From: Kiritimatiellia bacterium
GTDB lineage: Bacteria; Verrucomicrobiota; Kiritimatiellia; UBA8416; JABMPJ01
Assembly: GCA_029939545.1 (NCBI GenBank)
Contig: JAOZSS010000035.1
Coordinates: 1-16,655 of the forward strand
DNA: 16,655 bases
Direction: 5' to 3'
The notes beneath the pieces were generated by a model. It did no database searches, had not been told where the DNA came from, and was given only the letters and a program-made list of their open reading frames with translations. A program made the translations under genes and the position numbers. Shown here piece by piece: positions 1 through 7,074 of this stretch. Each line of letters opens with the position of its first letter. Positions within the stretch are counted from its first letter, which is position 1.

Positions 1-68
1 GAAAATGGGGGGCGCTTAGTCGCATGAGTGAGAGCGGAAGACCGGTTACACCCCCCAGGCCGCACGAT

Positions 69-88
69 GCGGGGTGAGGGCACCCCGC
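69..88. other. Perfect 8-bp stem-loop upstream of the phosphatase gene
   Basis: GCGGGGTG (69-76) and CACCCCGC (81-88) form a perfect 8-bp stem with a 4-nt loop. No T-run follows on either strand, so this is not a classic intrinsic terminator. It could end an upstream transcript lying outside the window or sit in the 5' leader of the phosphatase mRNA. I see no recognisable gene and no convincing sigma-70 promoter in positions 1-126. Confidence 0.35.
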
Positions 89-126
89 CTCCAAGACCTG
101 GCTGACTTCAAGAAGAGTCTCGAGAC

Positions 127-1035
127 ATGAGTACGAATGCGACGAATCTATTGGCGTGTGCCATCGCGGCGGCGCGGAAGGCGGGGGATTATGCGCTGGC
201 GAACCTTGACCGGCGGACCGAGGCCGATGCGATTACACACCATGACGTCAAGCTGAAGCTCGATGTTGAGTGCCAAGCCGTTGCCGAGGCAGTCGTGCGC
301 GAGACCTTTCCCGACCACGAAATCCTCGGAGAGGAGGACGATCACACCGAAGCAGGGTCAGACCTAGAAACTAGAAAACGCAACATTGCAACGCCCCCAT
401 CTCAAAGTGACCACACCATCCCTTCGTCACGTTTTCTAGTTTCCAGGTCTGACCCTGTACTGTGGCCGATGGAGTTGGATGCGTGTCTGTGGGTCATCGA
501 TCCGATTGACGGTACCGTCAACTTCTCACACGGACTGCCGCGCTGGTGCTGTTCGATTGGGGTCCTGCAAGGGGGACGACCTGTGGCAGGCGCGGTCTAC
601 GCCCCGGCCCTCGGCGTGTTGTATGCGGCCACCAATGAATCCGACGCCACATGCAACGGCGAACCGATTCGTGTATCCGATACGGCCACGCTCAAAGAAG
701 CCATCGTCATGAGCGGAGTTGACCGTCACAAGGACGGAAGCGTCCCACCCCTCTCCGTGTTCAACGCCATCGCTAACACGGTCCAGCGTCCACGCATCAT
801 GGGGGTGGCCGCACTCGACATGTGCAGCGTGGCAGCCGGCCAGGCTGACGGCTACATTGAGACAGGGATTTTTCTGTGGGACGTGGCGGCCGCAGCCCTC
901 ATCGTTCAGCAAGCCGGCGGCCAGATCGAGATCATCCAGCGTGAGAACGGCTTCCGCCTCCAATGCATCGCCACCAACGGCCCGATCCACGAGGAGCTGA
1001 AGGGCGTGGTGCTGCAGGCGCTGGGGCGCGACTGA
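127..1035 (+). CDS. Inositol monophosphatase family protein (SuhB/HisN-like) with a 35-residue in-frame insertion
   Basis: Mg2+-dependent phosphatase of the IMPase/FBPase/histidinol-phosphatase fold, acting in the cytosol on a small phosphorylated substrate such as inositol phosphate or histidinol phosphate; the sequence does not say which. Visible family motifs are the metal-binding glutamates in ILGEE (E69, E70), the signature WVIDPIDGT (D125, D128), GVAALDMCSVAAGQADGYIE (226-245) and the C-terminal metal aspartate in LWDVAAAALI (D252). Between GEE and DPIDGT there are about 52 residues instead of the usual 17 or so. The excess is exactly accounted for by a 105-bp palindromic element at 353-457 (residues about 76-111). 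Without it the protein would be about 267 aa, the normal family length. The ATG at 127 has an AGAAGAG Shine-Dalgarno-like sequence 9 nt upstream. It is the only plus-strand gene and converges on gspG. The reading frame and all catalytic residues are intact, so I treat it as a gene and not a pseudogene. Confidence 0.9.
   Translation: MSTNATNLLACAIAAARKAGDYALANLDRRTEADAITHHDVKLKLDVECQAVAEAVVRETFPDHEILGEEDDHTEAGSDLETRKRNIATPPSQSDHTIPSSRFLVSRSDPVLWPMELDACLWVIDPIDGTVNFSHGLPRWCCSIGVLQGGRPVAGAVYAPALGVLYAATNESDATCNGEPIRVSDTATLKEAIVMSGVDRHKDGSVPPLSVFNAIANTVQRPRIMGVAALDMCSVAAGQADGYIETGIFLWDVAAAALIVQQAGGQIEIIQRENGFRLQCIATNGPIHEELKGVVLQALGRD
353..457. mobile_element. 105-bp palindrome-ended MITE/REP-like element inside the phosphatase gene
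   Basis: The two 28-nt ends, 353-380 (begins CAGGGTCAGACCT) and 430-457 (ends AGGTCTGACCCTG), are reverse complements with a single mismatch. They enclose a 49-nt centre without obvious coding content. At 105 bp the element is a multiple of three and has no stop in the host frame, so it is read through as 35 extra residues. No clear target-site duplication is visible. The design (long terminal hairpin arms, about 100 bp, no transposase) fits a non-autonomous element mobilised in trans, possibly by an IS200-like or REP-associated Y1 transposase. No such transposase is present in the window, so that link is inference. The end-to-end boundaries follow from the palindrome and from the length excess in the host protein. 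Confidence 0.8.
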
Positions 1036-1082
1036 ACGCTGTATCGTTCGGTCACCGCCCTTTTCGGGACCCATCTTTCGCA

Positions 1083-1103
1083 CCACCGGGGCGAGCCCGG
1101 TGG
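1083..1103. terminator. Stem-loop between convergent phosphatase and gspG genes (possible bidirectional terminator)
   Basis: CCACCGGG (1083-1090) and CCCGGTGG (1096-1103) form a perfect 8-bp GC-rich stem with a 5-nt loop. It lies between the stop of the plus-strand phosphatase (1035) and the stop of the minus-strand gspG (1117), the usual place for a shared terminator. Neither side carries a good T-run, so efficiency as an intrinsic terminator is uncertain. Confidence 0.45.
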
Positions 1104-1116
1104 AGGCGTGTTCCCT

Positions 1117-1560
1117 CTACTCCACTGCGGCGCTGGAGATGTCGGCGTCTTCGCCTTCGCCATCGGGTTCGCCGTCGCCGCCGTAGCTGACGATCTCGTA
1201 GGCGAAACCGGGGGGGCCGGGAATGAGGTAGACGTAGTCATTCTTCCAGGGGTCTTTCGGCAGCAGGGGCGATTCCATGTAGCCGCCTTCCGGGAACCGG
1301 GTCGGCTTGGGGTCCGTATCCGGAGGAACACACAATGCCCACAACCCCTGGCGCTGGGTTGGGTAGCGACCGTTGTCCATACGGTACATCTGGAGCGCGG
1401 TCTGGAAGGTCTTGATCTGCACCTCAGCCGTCGCGCGACGCGCCTCCCCCGGGCGCTGCGCCACATTCACCCCCACCACCGTCGCGAGGATGGTGATGAT
1501 GAGGACGACAACAAGAATCTCCAACAACGTGAATCCATCATTGCTCTTCTTCATGGCCAT
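1117..1560 (-). CDS. gspG: Type II secretion major pseudopilin GspG
   Basis: Major pseudopilin of a type II secretion system. It is cleaved and N-methylated by prepilin peptidase and forms the periplasmic pseudopilus. Of about 147 aa, the N-terminus carries a short basic leader, cleavage site G^F, and the class III signature FTLLEILVVVLIITILATVV with the invariant Glu at position +5. The rest is a T2SSG domain with GRYPTQRQGLWAL, PLLPKDPWKNDYVY and a C-terminal Asp/Gly-rich calcium loop (YGGDGEPDGEGEDADI). Length is normal for the family. The start was chosen at 1560: AAGGAG lies at 1565-1570, 4 nt before this ATG and 10 nt before the in-frame ATG at 1554, which is equally possible; an ATG at 1596 would make the leader unusually long. 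It is the last gene of the minus-strand block, 51 nt after the DNA polymerase. No other gsp genes are nearby, so it is an orphan here. Confidence 0.92.
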   Translation of the reverse strand: MAMKKSNDGFTLLEILVVVLIITILATVVGVNVAQRPGEARRATAEVQIKTFQTALQMYRMDNGRYPTQRQGLWALCVPPDTDPKPTRFPEGGYMESPLLPKDPWKNDYVYLIPGPPGFAYEIVSYGGDGEPDGEGEDADISSAAVE

Positions 1561-1585
1561 ACAACTCCTTGCGCGCACCCATTTC

Positions 1586-1613
1586 TCAATCTTCACTTTT
1601 CAATCTTCAATCT
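1586..1613. repeat. Short direct repeats between the polymerase and gspG genes
   Basis: The ten-mer TCAATCTTCA occurs at 1586-1595 and again at 1600-1609, followed by a partial third copy TCAATCT at 1607-1613 that runs into the polymerase stop codon. The stretch is AT-rich compared with its surroundings. It looks like a simple intergenic repeat tract; no function is evident. Confidence 0.6.
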
Positions 1614-3858
1614 AGAAGAGTTCCCCCTGCTGCTCCATCGTCTCGGGGACCCCAAATTTCTTGCACAGTGCTGCCAACTTCGCCAGATAATAAGCGACAT
1701 TTTCATCGCGGTTGGCGGGGTCCCACTCGGCGACCCGCTTGGCGGCCTGGTGGGCGGCCACGCTCTTTTTCTGGCCGGTGATGTAGTAGGCCACGTAGTC
1801 GCCGGCACGGTAGTCGCGATCGGCCTTGAGCGCCAGCTCGTAGGCCGCACTGCGCGAGCGGGCACCGCGACCGATCTTGGCGGCATAGGCCTTGGGCGAC
1901 TCCTGGAGCATCTCGCGCTTGGCCAGATTTTCAACCGGCCACTCGCGCTGCTGGAGGGCACGCTCGAAATCGTGGCGAAGTGCCGGCAGTTCGCGCTCGC
2001 GGCCTTCCAGCCGCAGGCGAAGCATCTGCTTCACGAAATCACGCTGGAACGGCTCGATCCCGCGGGACTTGAGCGCCGCGCCCTTGATTGTGACTTCGCC
2101 GTCATGCGCAAGCAGCGCATAGTTCTTTATTTTGTAGCTGTACATTGAGCGATACTCGCCATCGAACTCGATGTCGATCCCATCCGGGAGGTCGGCCGCG
2201 AACTCGGCCCTGAACGTTTCGAGCGCCTTGCCGCCGCTCTTCTCCTCCAGGCAGGCCGCAGGAGGCACGAAGTAGATTCCATCGGTATCAATCTCGATGG
2301 GTTCCGCCTCGTGCGCGTTGAGCCAGTCGATCATCTGCTGCAGCAGTTCACGCCCACCGGCGGTGACGCTTTCGGCGGCATCGAAATCGCTGAAGCGCGC
2401 CTGCGCGAAGCCGAGGTAGCCGTAGAAGGAGTTGATCAGGATCTTAAACGTGGTCTGTAGCGCGTTGTAGCCAGCCCGTTCCCGGTCATCGGAAGCGGCC
2501 TGCATTCTGGCCTTCGCTTCAAGCCGGAAATCCCGAAGTGTCTTAAGCAGATCGAGGAACACCGCGCAGGTGTCCGTCTTCGGGGCCAACTCGCGCGTGA
2601 TCATGAGCGACGGATAGAGCGAGCGAATATCGCAGTGATGCACGTTCTCGATCACCCCGGTCTTGAACACGTCGGTATAGCCGCCGGCGAACTGGCGCGG
2701 CGTATCCGGATGGGGCAACGCGTGTCCGCGCCGCAGGTACTCGCGAATCATCAGGGCATCCACCTTGGTCGCTGTGCCCCGCACGCAGACGTTCTGGTAG
2801 GAATAGGGCAACGCCTGGGCCTGTACAAAGCTGCTCTGCGAAAGCAGCTTGCTGATCTCCCGCGTTTCAACCACATCGTCATGCACATAGCGCATCAGCG
2901 ATTTGGGATCTTCGCGATACAGGGCGGAGATCTTGCTGCCCTCCACGTAGGTGCGATTCGGCGCGGCGACGCCGAAATGGATGGCCACATCTTTGAGTCC
3001 AAAGCCGGAAAGTGAACGGTGCGTCACATCGTAGCCGTGCACCAGGAAGAGTGTGTCCACCACGTGCCGCCCGAAGATATTGAAGCGCGTGTAGGCGAGC
3101 GTCCGCTCGCCAATCGACATGCGACTGGGACGCGCGTCGGGTGCGCTGCCGTCCCGGCCCAGCGTGAGCGGCACATCCCGGTAGGCGGCACGGGCCGCCA
3201 TGTAGGACAGGTCGAAGTTGAAGATGTTGTGGCCCTCGATCACGTCAGGGTCACGCTCCCGCACGATCTCCACGAAACGGCGCAGCATCTCGGCCTCATC
3301 CATCTCGGTGCCCGCCAGCACCTCGACCCAGCCGGTCAGGTCCGAAAGCGCAATGGCGACGATCTCGTCGTCCTGGCGCTCCGCGTTGCAGAAGTCGTAG
3401 CCGGGCGTGGTGATGCACTCGATGTCGACCTGCATGCGACTGACATCATCAGCCTGCATGCCCATAAAATGGGTCTTGCCCGACCGCATGAGATACTGCT
3501 GCACCGGATTGGAGAGACAGAGGAACGGAGCGCCGGGCTGTGATGAGCTGTAGCCGGTCTTTTTCGACAGCCATGCGGCGGCCTTGCGGCAGGACTTCCA
3601 GTCGGTAAACGAGGCCAGCGTATTGAGCGGGCCCTTGCCTTCCAGCGCCACCTGCTCGCACGCTACCGGACATCCGTCCAACGCGGAGGCGGCGGCAAAG
3701 ATGAACGGCTGAAAGGGCTCATCGTGAGCGCTAACCTTGTCCCCCTCACGCACGAAGACGCGCATGAGCTCTTCGCCCTTGGATGCCGAAAGACGTTCAA
3801 CCGCGACGATTCCCTCTTCCGGGTCCGCCCCGAACAGTACGGCGTTGGTGGTATCCAT
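1612..3858 (-). CDS. Family B DNA polymerase (Pol II-like) with 3'-5' exonuclease
   Basis: Template-directed DNA polymerase with proofreading, 748 aa, at the short end of family B. Exonuclease motifs are visible in order: Exo I VDIEC (D145, E147), Exo II GHNIFNFDL (N211, D216) and Exo III YVHDD (Y324, D328). Polymerase motifs follow: A, DIRSLYPS (D410); B, KILINSFYG (472-480); C, IDTDG (D524, D526), where most family members have DTDS; and KIKNYA (576-581), matching the KxY region. The last five residues, QGELF, fit the bacterial beta-clamp binding pattern QxxLF found at the end of E. coli Pol II. The ATG at 3858 overlaps the epimerase stop by one base (TGATG), with GGAG 5 nt upstream (3864-3867), so translation is probably coupled. 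A role in lesion bypass or repair is known for the family; its job here is inferred. All catalytic residues are present. Confidence 0.92.
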   Translation of the reverse strand: MDTTNAVLFGADPEEGIVAVERLSASKGEELMRVFVREGDKVSAHDEPFQPFIFAAASALDGCPVACEQVALEGKGPLNTLASFTDWKSCRKAAAWLSKKTGYSSSQPGAPFLCLSNPVQQYLMRSGKTHFMGMQADDVSRMQVDIECITTPGYDFCNAERQDDEIVAIALSDLTGWVEVLAGTEMDEAEMLRRFVEIVRERDPDVIEGHNIFNFDLSYMAARAAYRDVPLTLGRDGSAPDARPSRMSIGERTLAYTRFNIFGRHVVDTLFLVHGYDVTHRSLSGFGLKDVAIHFGVAAPNRTYVEGSKISALYREDPKSLMRYVHDDVVETREISKLLSQSSFVQAQALPYSYQNVCVRGTATKVDALMIREYLRRGHALPHPDTPRQFAGGYTDVFKTGVIENVHHCDIRSLYPSLMITRELAPKTDTCAVFLDLLKTLRDFRLEAKARMQAASDDRERAGYNALQTTFKILINSFYGYLGFAQARFSDFDAAESVTAGGRELLQQMIDWLNAHEAEPIEIDTDGIYFVPPAACLEEKSGGKALETFRAEFAADLPDGIDIEFDGEYRSMYSYKIKNYALLAHDGEVTIKGAALKSRGIEPFQRDFVKQMLRLRLEGRERELPALRHDFERALQQREWPVENLAKREMLQESPKAYAAKIGRGARSRSAAYELALKADRDYRAGDYVAYYITGQKKSVAAHQAAKRVAEWDPANRDENVAYYLAKLAALCKKFGVPETMEQQGELF

Positions 3859-4790
3859 CAGCTCTCCAGGTAGAAATCGACCGCGTGCTTCAGGCCCTCT
3901 TCGACGGTGAAGTCCGGGGTCCAGTTCAGGAGGGTGCGCGCCCGAGTCGGATCGCCCTGCGAGTCGCGCACGTCGCCGGGACGCGGCTCCACGTGCTGTG
4001 GCTTGATCGCCTTCCCGAGCAGGCGCGCCAGGATGTTGAACAGATCCAGAATCGACATCCTGTCTTCGTAAGCCACGTTGAACACCCCGCCCGCAGCTTC
4101 ATCCGGTGCCGTGCAGGCGCAGAGGTTGGCCTTCACGACATCACCCACAAACGTGAAGTCACGGGTCTGACCGCCATCGCCGTGAATCGTGGGCGACTCA
4201 TCACGGCGCAGCGCATCCACGAAGAGTGGGATCACGGCGGAGTACGGGGAGGCGGGATCCTGGCGTGGACCAAAGACATTGAAATAGCGCAAACAGACCG
4301 TCTGTAGCCCGTACAACCGGTGAAACACCCGGGCGTAGTGCTCGCCGGTCAACTTCTGAACCGCGTAGGGCGAGAGCGGCATGGGCGTCATGTCCTCGCG
4401 CTTCGGCAGCGTGGGCGTATTGCCGTAGACCGACGAGGAGGAGGAGAAGACGAACCGCTTCACCCCGGCATCGCGTGCCGCAACGAGCATGTTGAGTGTA
4501 CCGTCGATGTTGGTTTTGTTGGCGCCGATGGGGTCATTGACCGACCGGATCACTGAAGGCAGCGCCCCGAGATGAAGCACGTAGCGTACGCCGTCGACGG
4601 CACGCTTCGCCGTCTCCGCGTCGCGCAGATCGCCTTCGATGAAGTCGACATCGCCCAGTAGATCCTCGATGTTGACCCGTCGTCCTGTAGCCAGGTTGTC
4701 GAGAAGCCGCACCTCTCTACCCTCGCCCACAAGGTGCCGCACAATGTTCGACCCAATGAATCCCGCTCCGCCGGTTACCAGGTATTCCAT
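3858..4790 (-). CDS. NAD-dependent sugar-nucleotide epimerase/dehydratase (extended SDR, GalE/WbpP-like)
   Basis: Extended short-chain dehydrogenase of 310 aa acting on nucleotide sugars in the cytosol, most likely a UDP-glucose or UDP-N-acetylglucosamine 4-epimerase. The N-terminal Rossmann fold opens with VTGGAGFIGSN (glycine motif at 7-13). The cofactor-ribose acidic residue is in LLDNLATG (D31), the catalytic serine region is SSSSSVYG (116-123) and the catalytic pair is YAVQK (Y142, K146). LRYFNVFGPRQ and GDGGQTRDFTFVGDVV are substrate-domain motifs of the family. The ALPSVIRSVNDPI stretch resembles WbpP/Gne-type epimerases better than plain GalE, but substrate cannot be settled by eye. 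It starts 17 nt after lptD with only a weak purine-rich ribosome site and overlaps the polymerase start by one base. Next to LptD and the export lipoprotein, a role in LPS or surface polysaccharide precursors is a reasonable inference. Confidence 0.9.
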   Translation of the reverse strand: MEYLVTGGAGFIGSNIVRHLVGEGREVRLLDNLATGRRVNIEDLLGDVDFIEGDLRDAETAKRAVDGVRYVLHLGALPSVIRSVNDPIGANKTNIDGTLNMLVAARDAGVKRFVFSSSSSVYGNTPTLPKREDMTPMPLSPYAVQKLTGEHYARVFHRLYGLQTVCLRYFNVFGPRQDPASPYSAVIPLFVDALRRDESPTIHGDGGQTRDFTFVGDVVKANLCACTAPDEAAGGVFNVAYEDRMSILDLFNILARLLGKAIKPQHVEPRPGDVRDSQGDPTRARTLLNWTPDFTVEEGLKHAVDFYLES

Positions 4791-4807
4791 ATTTTGCCCA
4801 CTCTCTC

Positions 4808-7063
4808 TTAACGGACTCGCATTCTGGTTGTTGGGAAATCGCTGAGCCAGAATTCCACAGTGAAACGATAGTCGTCATCCCGTAGCGTTCCATCAGACAT
4901 GAGATAGCTAGGACGGAACTCACAACCGAGTTTCACGACCATGCAGTCGAAATCGCGCTGGATGTAGCCATGGGCCGATTCGAGGTCGTCATCCTCCGTG
5001 TCGTACCGACCATATGCACCGAACCGCCAGGACTTGTTGGGCCGCCAGTCGCCCGAGAGGGTCCAGCGATCGCTGCTTTCCTTGCGGAAGCGATTCTCAA
5101 TCGACAGCGACCACGCCTGCTTTTTCCACAGCCACAGGCGTGTGTTGATCCGACTGAACTCGTCTTCAGGAAGATCGTAGCGCGCGTCCACGTCGAGCCG
5201 TATGCGCGAGAAAGGCCTGAGATCGGCCTCAAAGCGAATCTCTTCAATGGCATCCTCGTCTTCCTCAATATCCAGATCGTAGACCGCCCTGATGTCCAGG
5301 TCCACAAGGTCCCTGGCCCGGCTTCCCCGCTTGGTCTGCAGCATGTTGCGGAGCCCCAGGACCGCATAGTGGGCCTCGTCCTCCCGGTCGACACTGTCGA
5401 ACTGGTAGAGGTCATCGGGTTCAAGCCCCGAACGGGTGACGTAGGTGTAATTCACGTAGGGCTCGACAATATGCCGGTAGGTGCGTTGCCCAACCCCGAC
5501 CTCATCCCAGATCCGGAAAGCCTTAAACGATATCTTGTGCCCGAGCTCATAGAGCGAGCGGGTGCCGCTGGGGCCTACCGTCTCCTGCGTCACGACCTCT
5601 TCCACGATCGACCCATCGGCCGTCTCCGTTTCCACCACCACCGGATCAGCGGGTTCGGTCTCCGAGTACCATGTGGTGCGGAAGCCGACGCGCGGAATCA
5701 TCGTGAGGAAGCCGAACAGGCGATAAGGCCGATAGATGCGATGATAGGTGTCTCCTCGCCACGACGAGATATTATCGTAGGAACTATCATCCTCGAATCG
5801 CCATAGCAGGTAGCCCGCCGCCGCCCGGCCCTCGTAGAAGAACCGGGAATCGCCAATTTCCTGGCGTAAGACGTCCGCCGTCAGCTCGGGCATACGTTCA
5901 AGCGCGGTGTAGAAACTATTCAGTCGCTTGCGCACGTTGAAATTCAGAAGGTAGCCCTCTCCGCGGTGGGTATAGGTGAAATAGTTCTCCGGCTGCGAAG
6001 CACGCCTGTGCTCTTCTTCGAAGAAGTCCTCCTGCACGTCCGGATCACTCAGATGATAGGCCTGTAGAAGCGCATAACGGCCTCCGCCCGGGTAGTAGCG
6101 ATGCCGCAACCGGATGCGATGGCGGTCCTCGTCAACATCCGAGGTTGTCGAGTCCTCATTATCCTCCCACGGGCGCTTGTCGTGCAGAGTATATGTTTCC
6201 AAGTCCCCTGACCACGAGGACCCGGGTTGGTGCCAAATGAAGTCCTGTCCCAGCCCGAAACCGCGCATCGTGTAGTGATCCAGATGCGTCTCGGTCCTCA
6301 GCCAGGGCCACAGCTTGCAGCCATAGGTCGAGAGCAGGAATACCCCCAACTGGCTGTCATAGCCGGGCTGAAACGTCCATCCGCATCCCTTTTCCTGAAG
6401 GCTGCGGAACCAGTAAGGTGTGTAGAAGCTCGGGACGCGCCCGAAGTACCACACCGCATGACGAGCCTTCATCCACCGGCGCGGTGCAATGGTCAGTTTC
6501 TTCGCGCGAACATGGAAGTGGCGATGCGTGCCATCTAACTCGCAGGTTGTGACTTGGGCGTTGTGCAGAACAAAACAGTTTGTGGATACCTGCGCGGTCT
6601 TTTTGGCCACCCAGTAAAACGGCTTTGTTTCACCCTTCAGCGCATCGGAGTACCCCTCGTCGGTCTTAAAGTTGTAGCTCATCCGGTCGCCCTCCGTGGC
6701 ACCGCTGGGCCTATGCAACACGACATTGCCAAGGGCCGTGGCTTCCTCGGTCGCCGTGTTGACCTTGACGTAGTCGGCCGTGAGCTTATTGGGGCCGTTG
6801 GAAATGATCACGTTGCCGGTGGCTTCGATCCAGCCGGTGTCGCGATCATAGACCAGCTTGTCGGCTTTGACATCGATGGCACCGGCAGGGGCGAGCTCGG
6901 GTGCCTGGGCAATAGCAACCTGCGCCGTTGGTGCTGCCTCAAGCAGCGCCTCGGTTGACAGATCGTCGCCAAACGGTATCCCGATCTCATCGGTCTGCGC
7001 CATCGCCGCCACGGCGAACGCGCCGACCAACACCATCATGTACTCACGCACCGACACACTCAC
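4808..7063 (-). CDS. lptD: LPS-assembly outer-membrane protein LptD
   Basis: Outer-membrane beta-barrel that inserts lipopolysaccharide into the outer leaflet as the last step of the Lpt bridge. The 751-aa product begins with a signal peptide (MMVLVGAFAVAAMA, cleavage after A22). An acidic, Ala-rich spacer is followed by an OstA/LptA-like periplasmic jellyroll (about 63-175: IDVKADKLVYDRDTGWIEATG and repeats) and then the LptD barrel with the hallmark VPSFYTPYWFRS (210-221). Cysteines C163/C174 and C707/C714 are candidates for the inter-domain disulfides known in LptD. The protein ends in RMRVR and lacks the terminal aromatic residue usual for barrel proteins. The start is GTG at 7063, supported by AGGAAG (7069-7074) 5 nt upstream, which overlaps the rng stop; in-frame ATGs at 7039/7036 would shorten the signal peptide. 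It lies 9 nt after rng, in the same operon. Confidence 0.9.
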   Translation of the reverse strand: MSVSVREYMMVLVGAFAVAAMAQTDEIGIPFGDDLSTEALLEAAPTAQVAIAQAPELAPAGAIDVKADKLVYDRDTGWIEATGNVIISNGPNKLTADYVKVNTATEEATALGNVVLHRPSGATEGDRMSYNFKTDEGYSDALKGETKPFYWVAKKTAQVSTNCFVLHNAQVTTCELDGTHRHFHVRAKKLTIAPRRWMKARHAVWYFGRVPSFYTPYWFRSLQEKGCGWTFQPGYDSQLGVFLLSTYGCKLWPWLRTETHLDHYTMRGFGLGQDFIWHQPGSSWSGDLETYTLHDKRPWEDNEDSTTSDVDEDRHRIRLRHRYYPGGGRYALLQAYHLSDPDVQEDFFEEEHRRASQPENYFTYTHRGEGYLLNFNVRKRLNSFYTALERMPELTADVLRQEIGDSRFFYEGRAAAGYLLWRFEDDSSYDNISSWRGDTYHRIYRPYRLFGFLTMIPRVGFRTTWYSETEPADPVVVETETADGSIVEEVVTQETVGPSGTRSLYELGHKISFKAFRIWDEVGVGQRTYRHIVEPYVNYTYVTRSGLEPDDLYQFDSVDREDEAHYAVLGLRNMLQTKRGSRARDLVDLDIRAVYDLDIEEDEDAIEEIRFEADLRPFSRIRLDVDARYDLPEDEFSRINTRLWLWKKQAWSLSIENRFRKESSDRWTLSGDWRPNKSWRFGAYGRYDTEDDDLESAHGYIQRDFDCMVVKLGCEFRPSYLMSDGTLRDDDYRFTVEFWLSDFPTTRMRVR

Positions 7064-7068
7064 ACACG

Positions 7069-7074
7069 CTTCCT
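7069..7074 (-). promoter_or_regulatory. Shine-Dalgarno sequence fixing the GTG start of lptD
   Basis: AGGAAG on the minus strand, 5 nt before GTG 7063, overlaps the TAG stop of the RNase gene (7073-7075). The placement implies termination-reinitiation coupling between the two genes and favours the GTG over downstream ATG codons. Confidence 0.6.

Noticed and set aside
127..1035. Phosphatase gene as a pseudogene disrupted by insertion
   Set aside because: The insertion is a multiple of three, has no stop, and all metal-binding motifs on both sides remain in one frame.
1108..2148. Plus-strand open frame of about 346 codons spanning gspG and the end of the polymerase gene
   Set aside because: It runs antisense through two well-supported genes and their intergenic gap and has no family-like motifs.
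4156..4175. A further copy of the GGTCTGACC end motif in the epimerase gene
   Set aside because: Only a short chance match (GGGTCTGACC) inside conserved coding sequence; no arm or palindrome around it.
4970..5806. Plus-strand open frame of about 278 codons opposite lptD
   Set aside because: Antisense to a clear LptD barrel, with no domain and no ribosome site; an artefact of codon bias.
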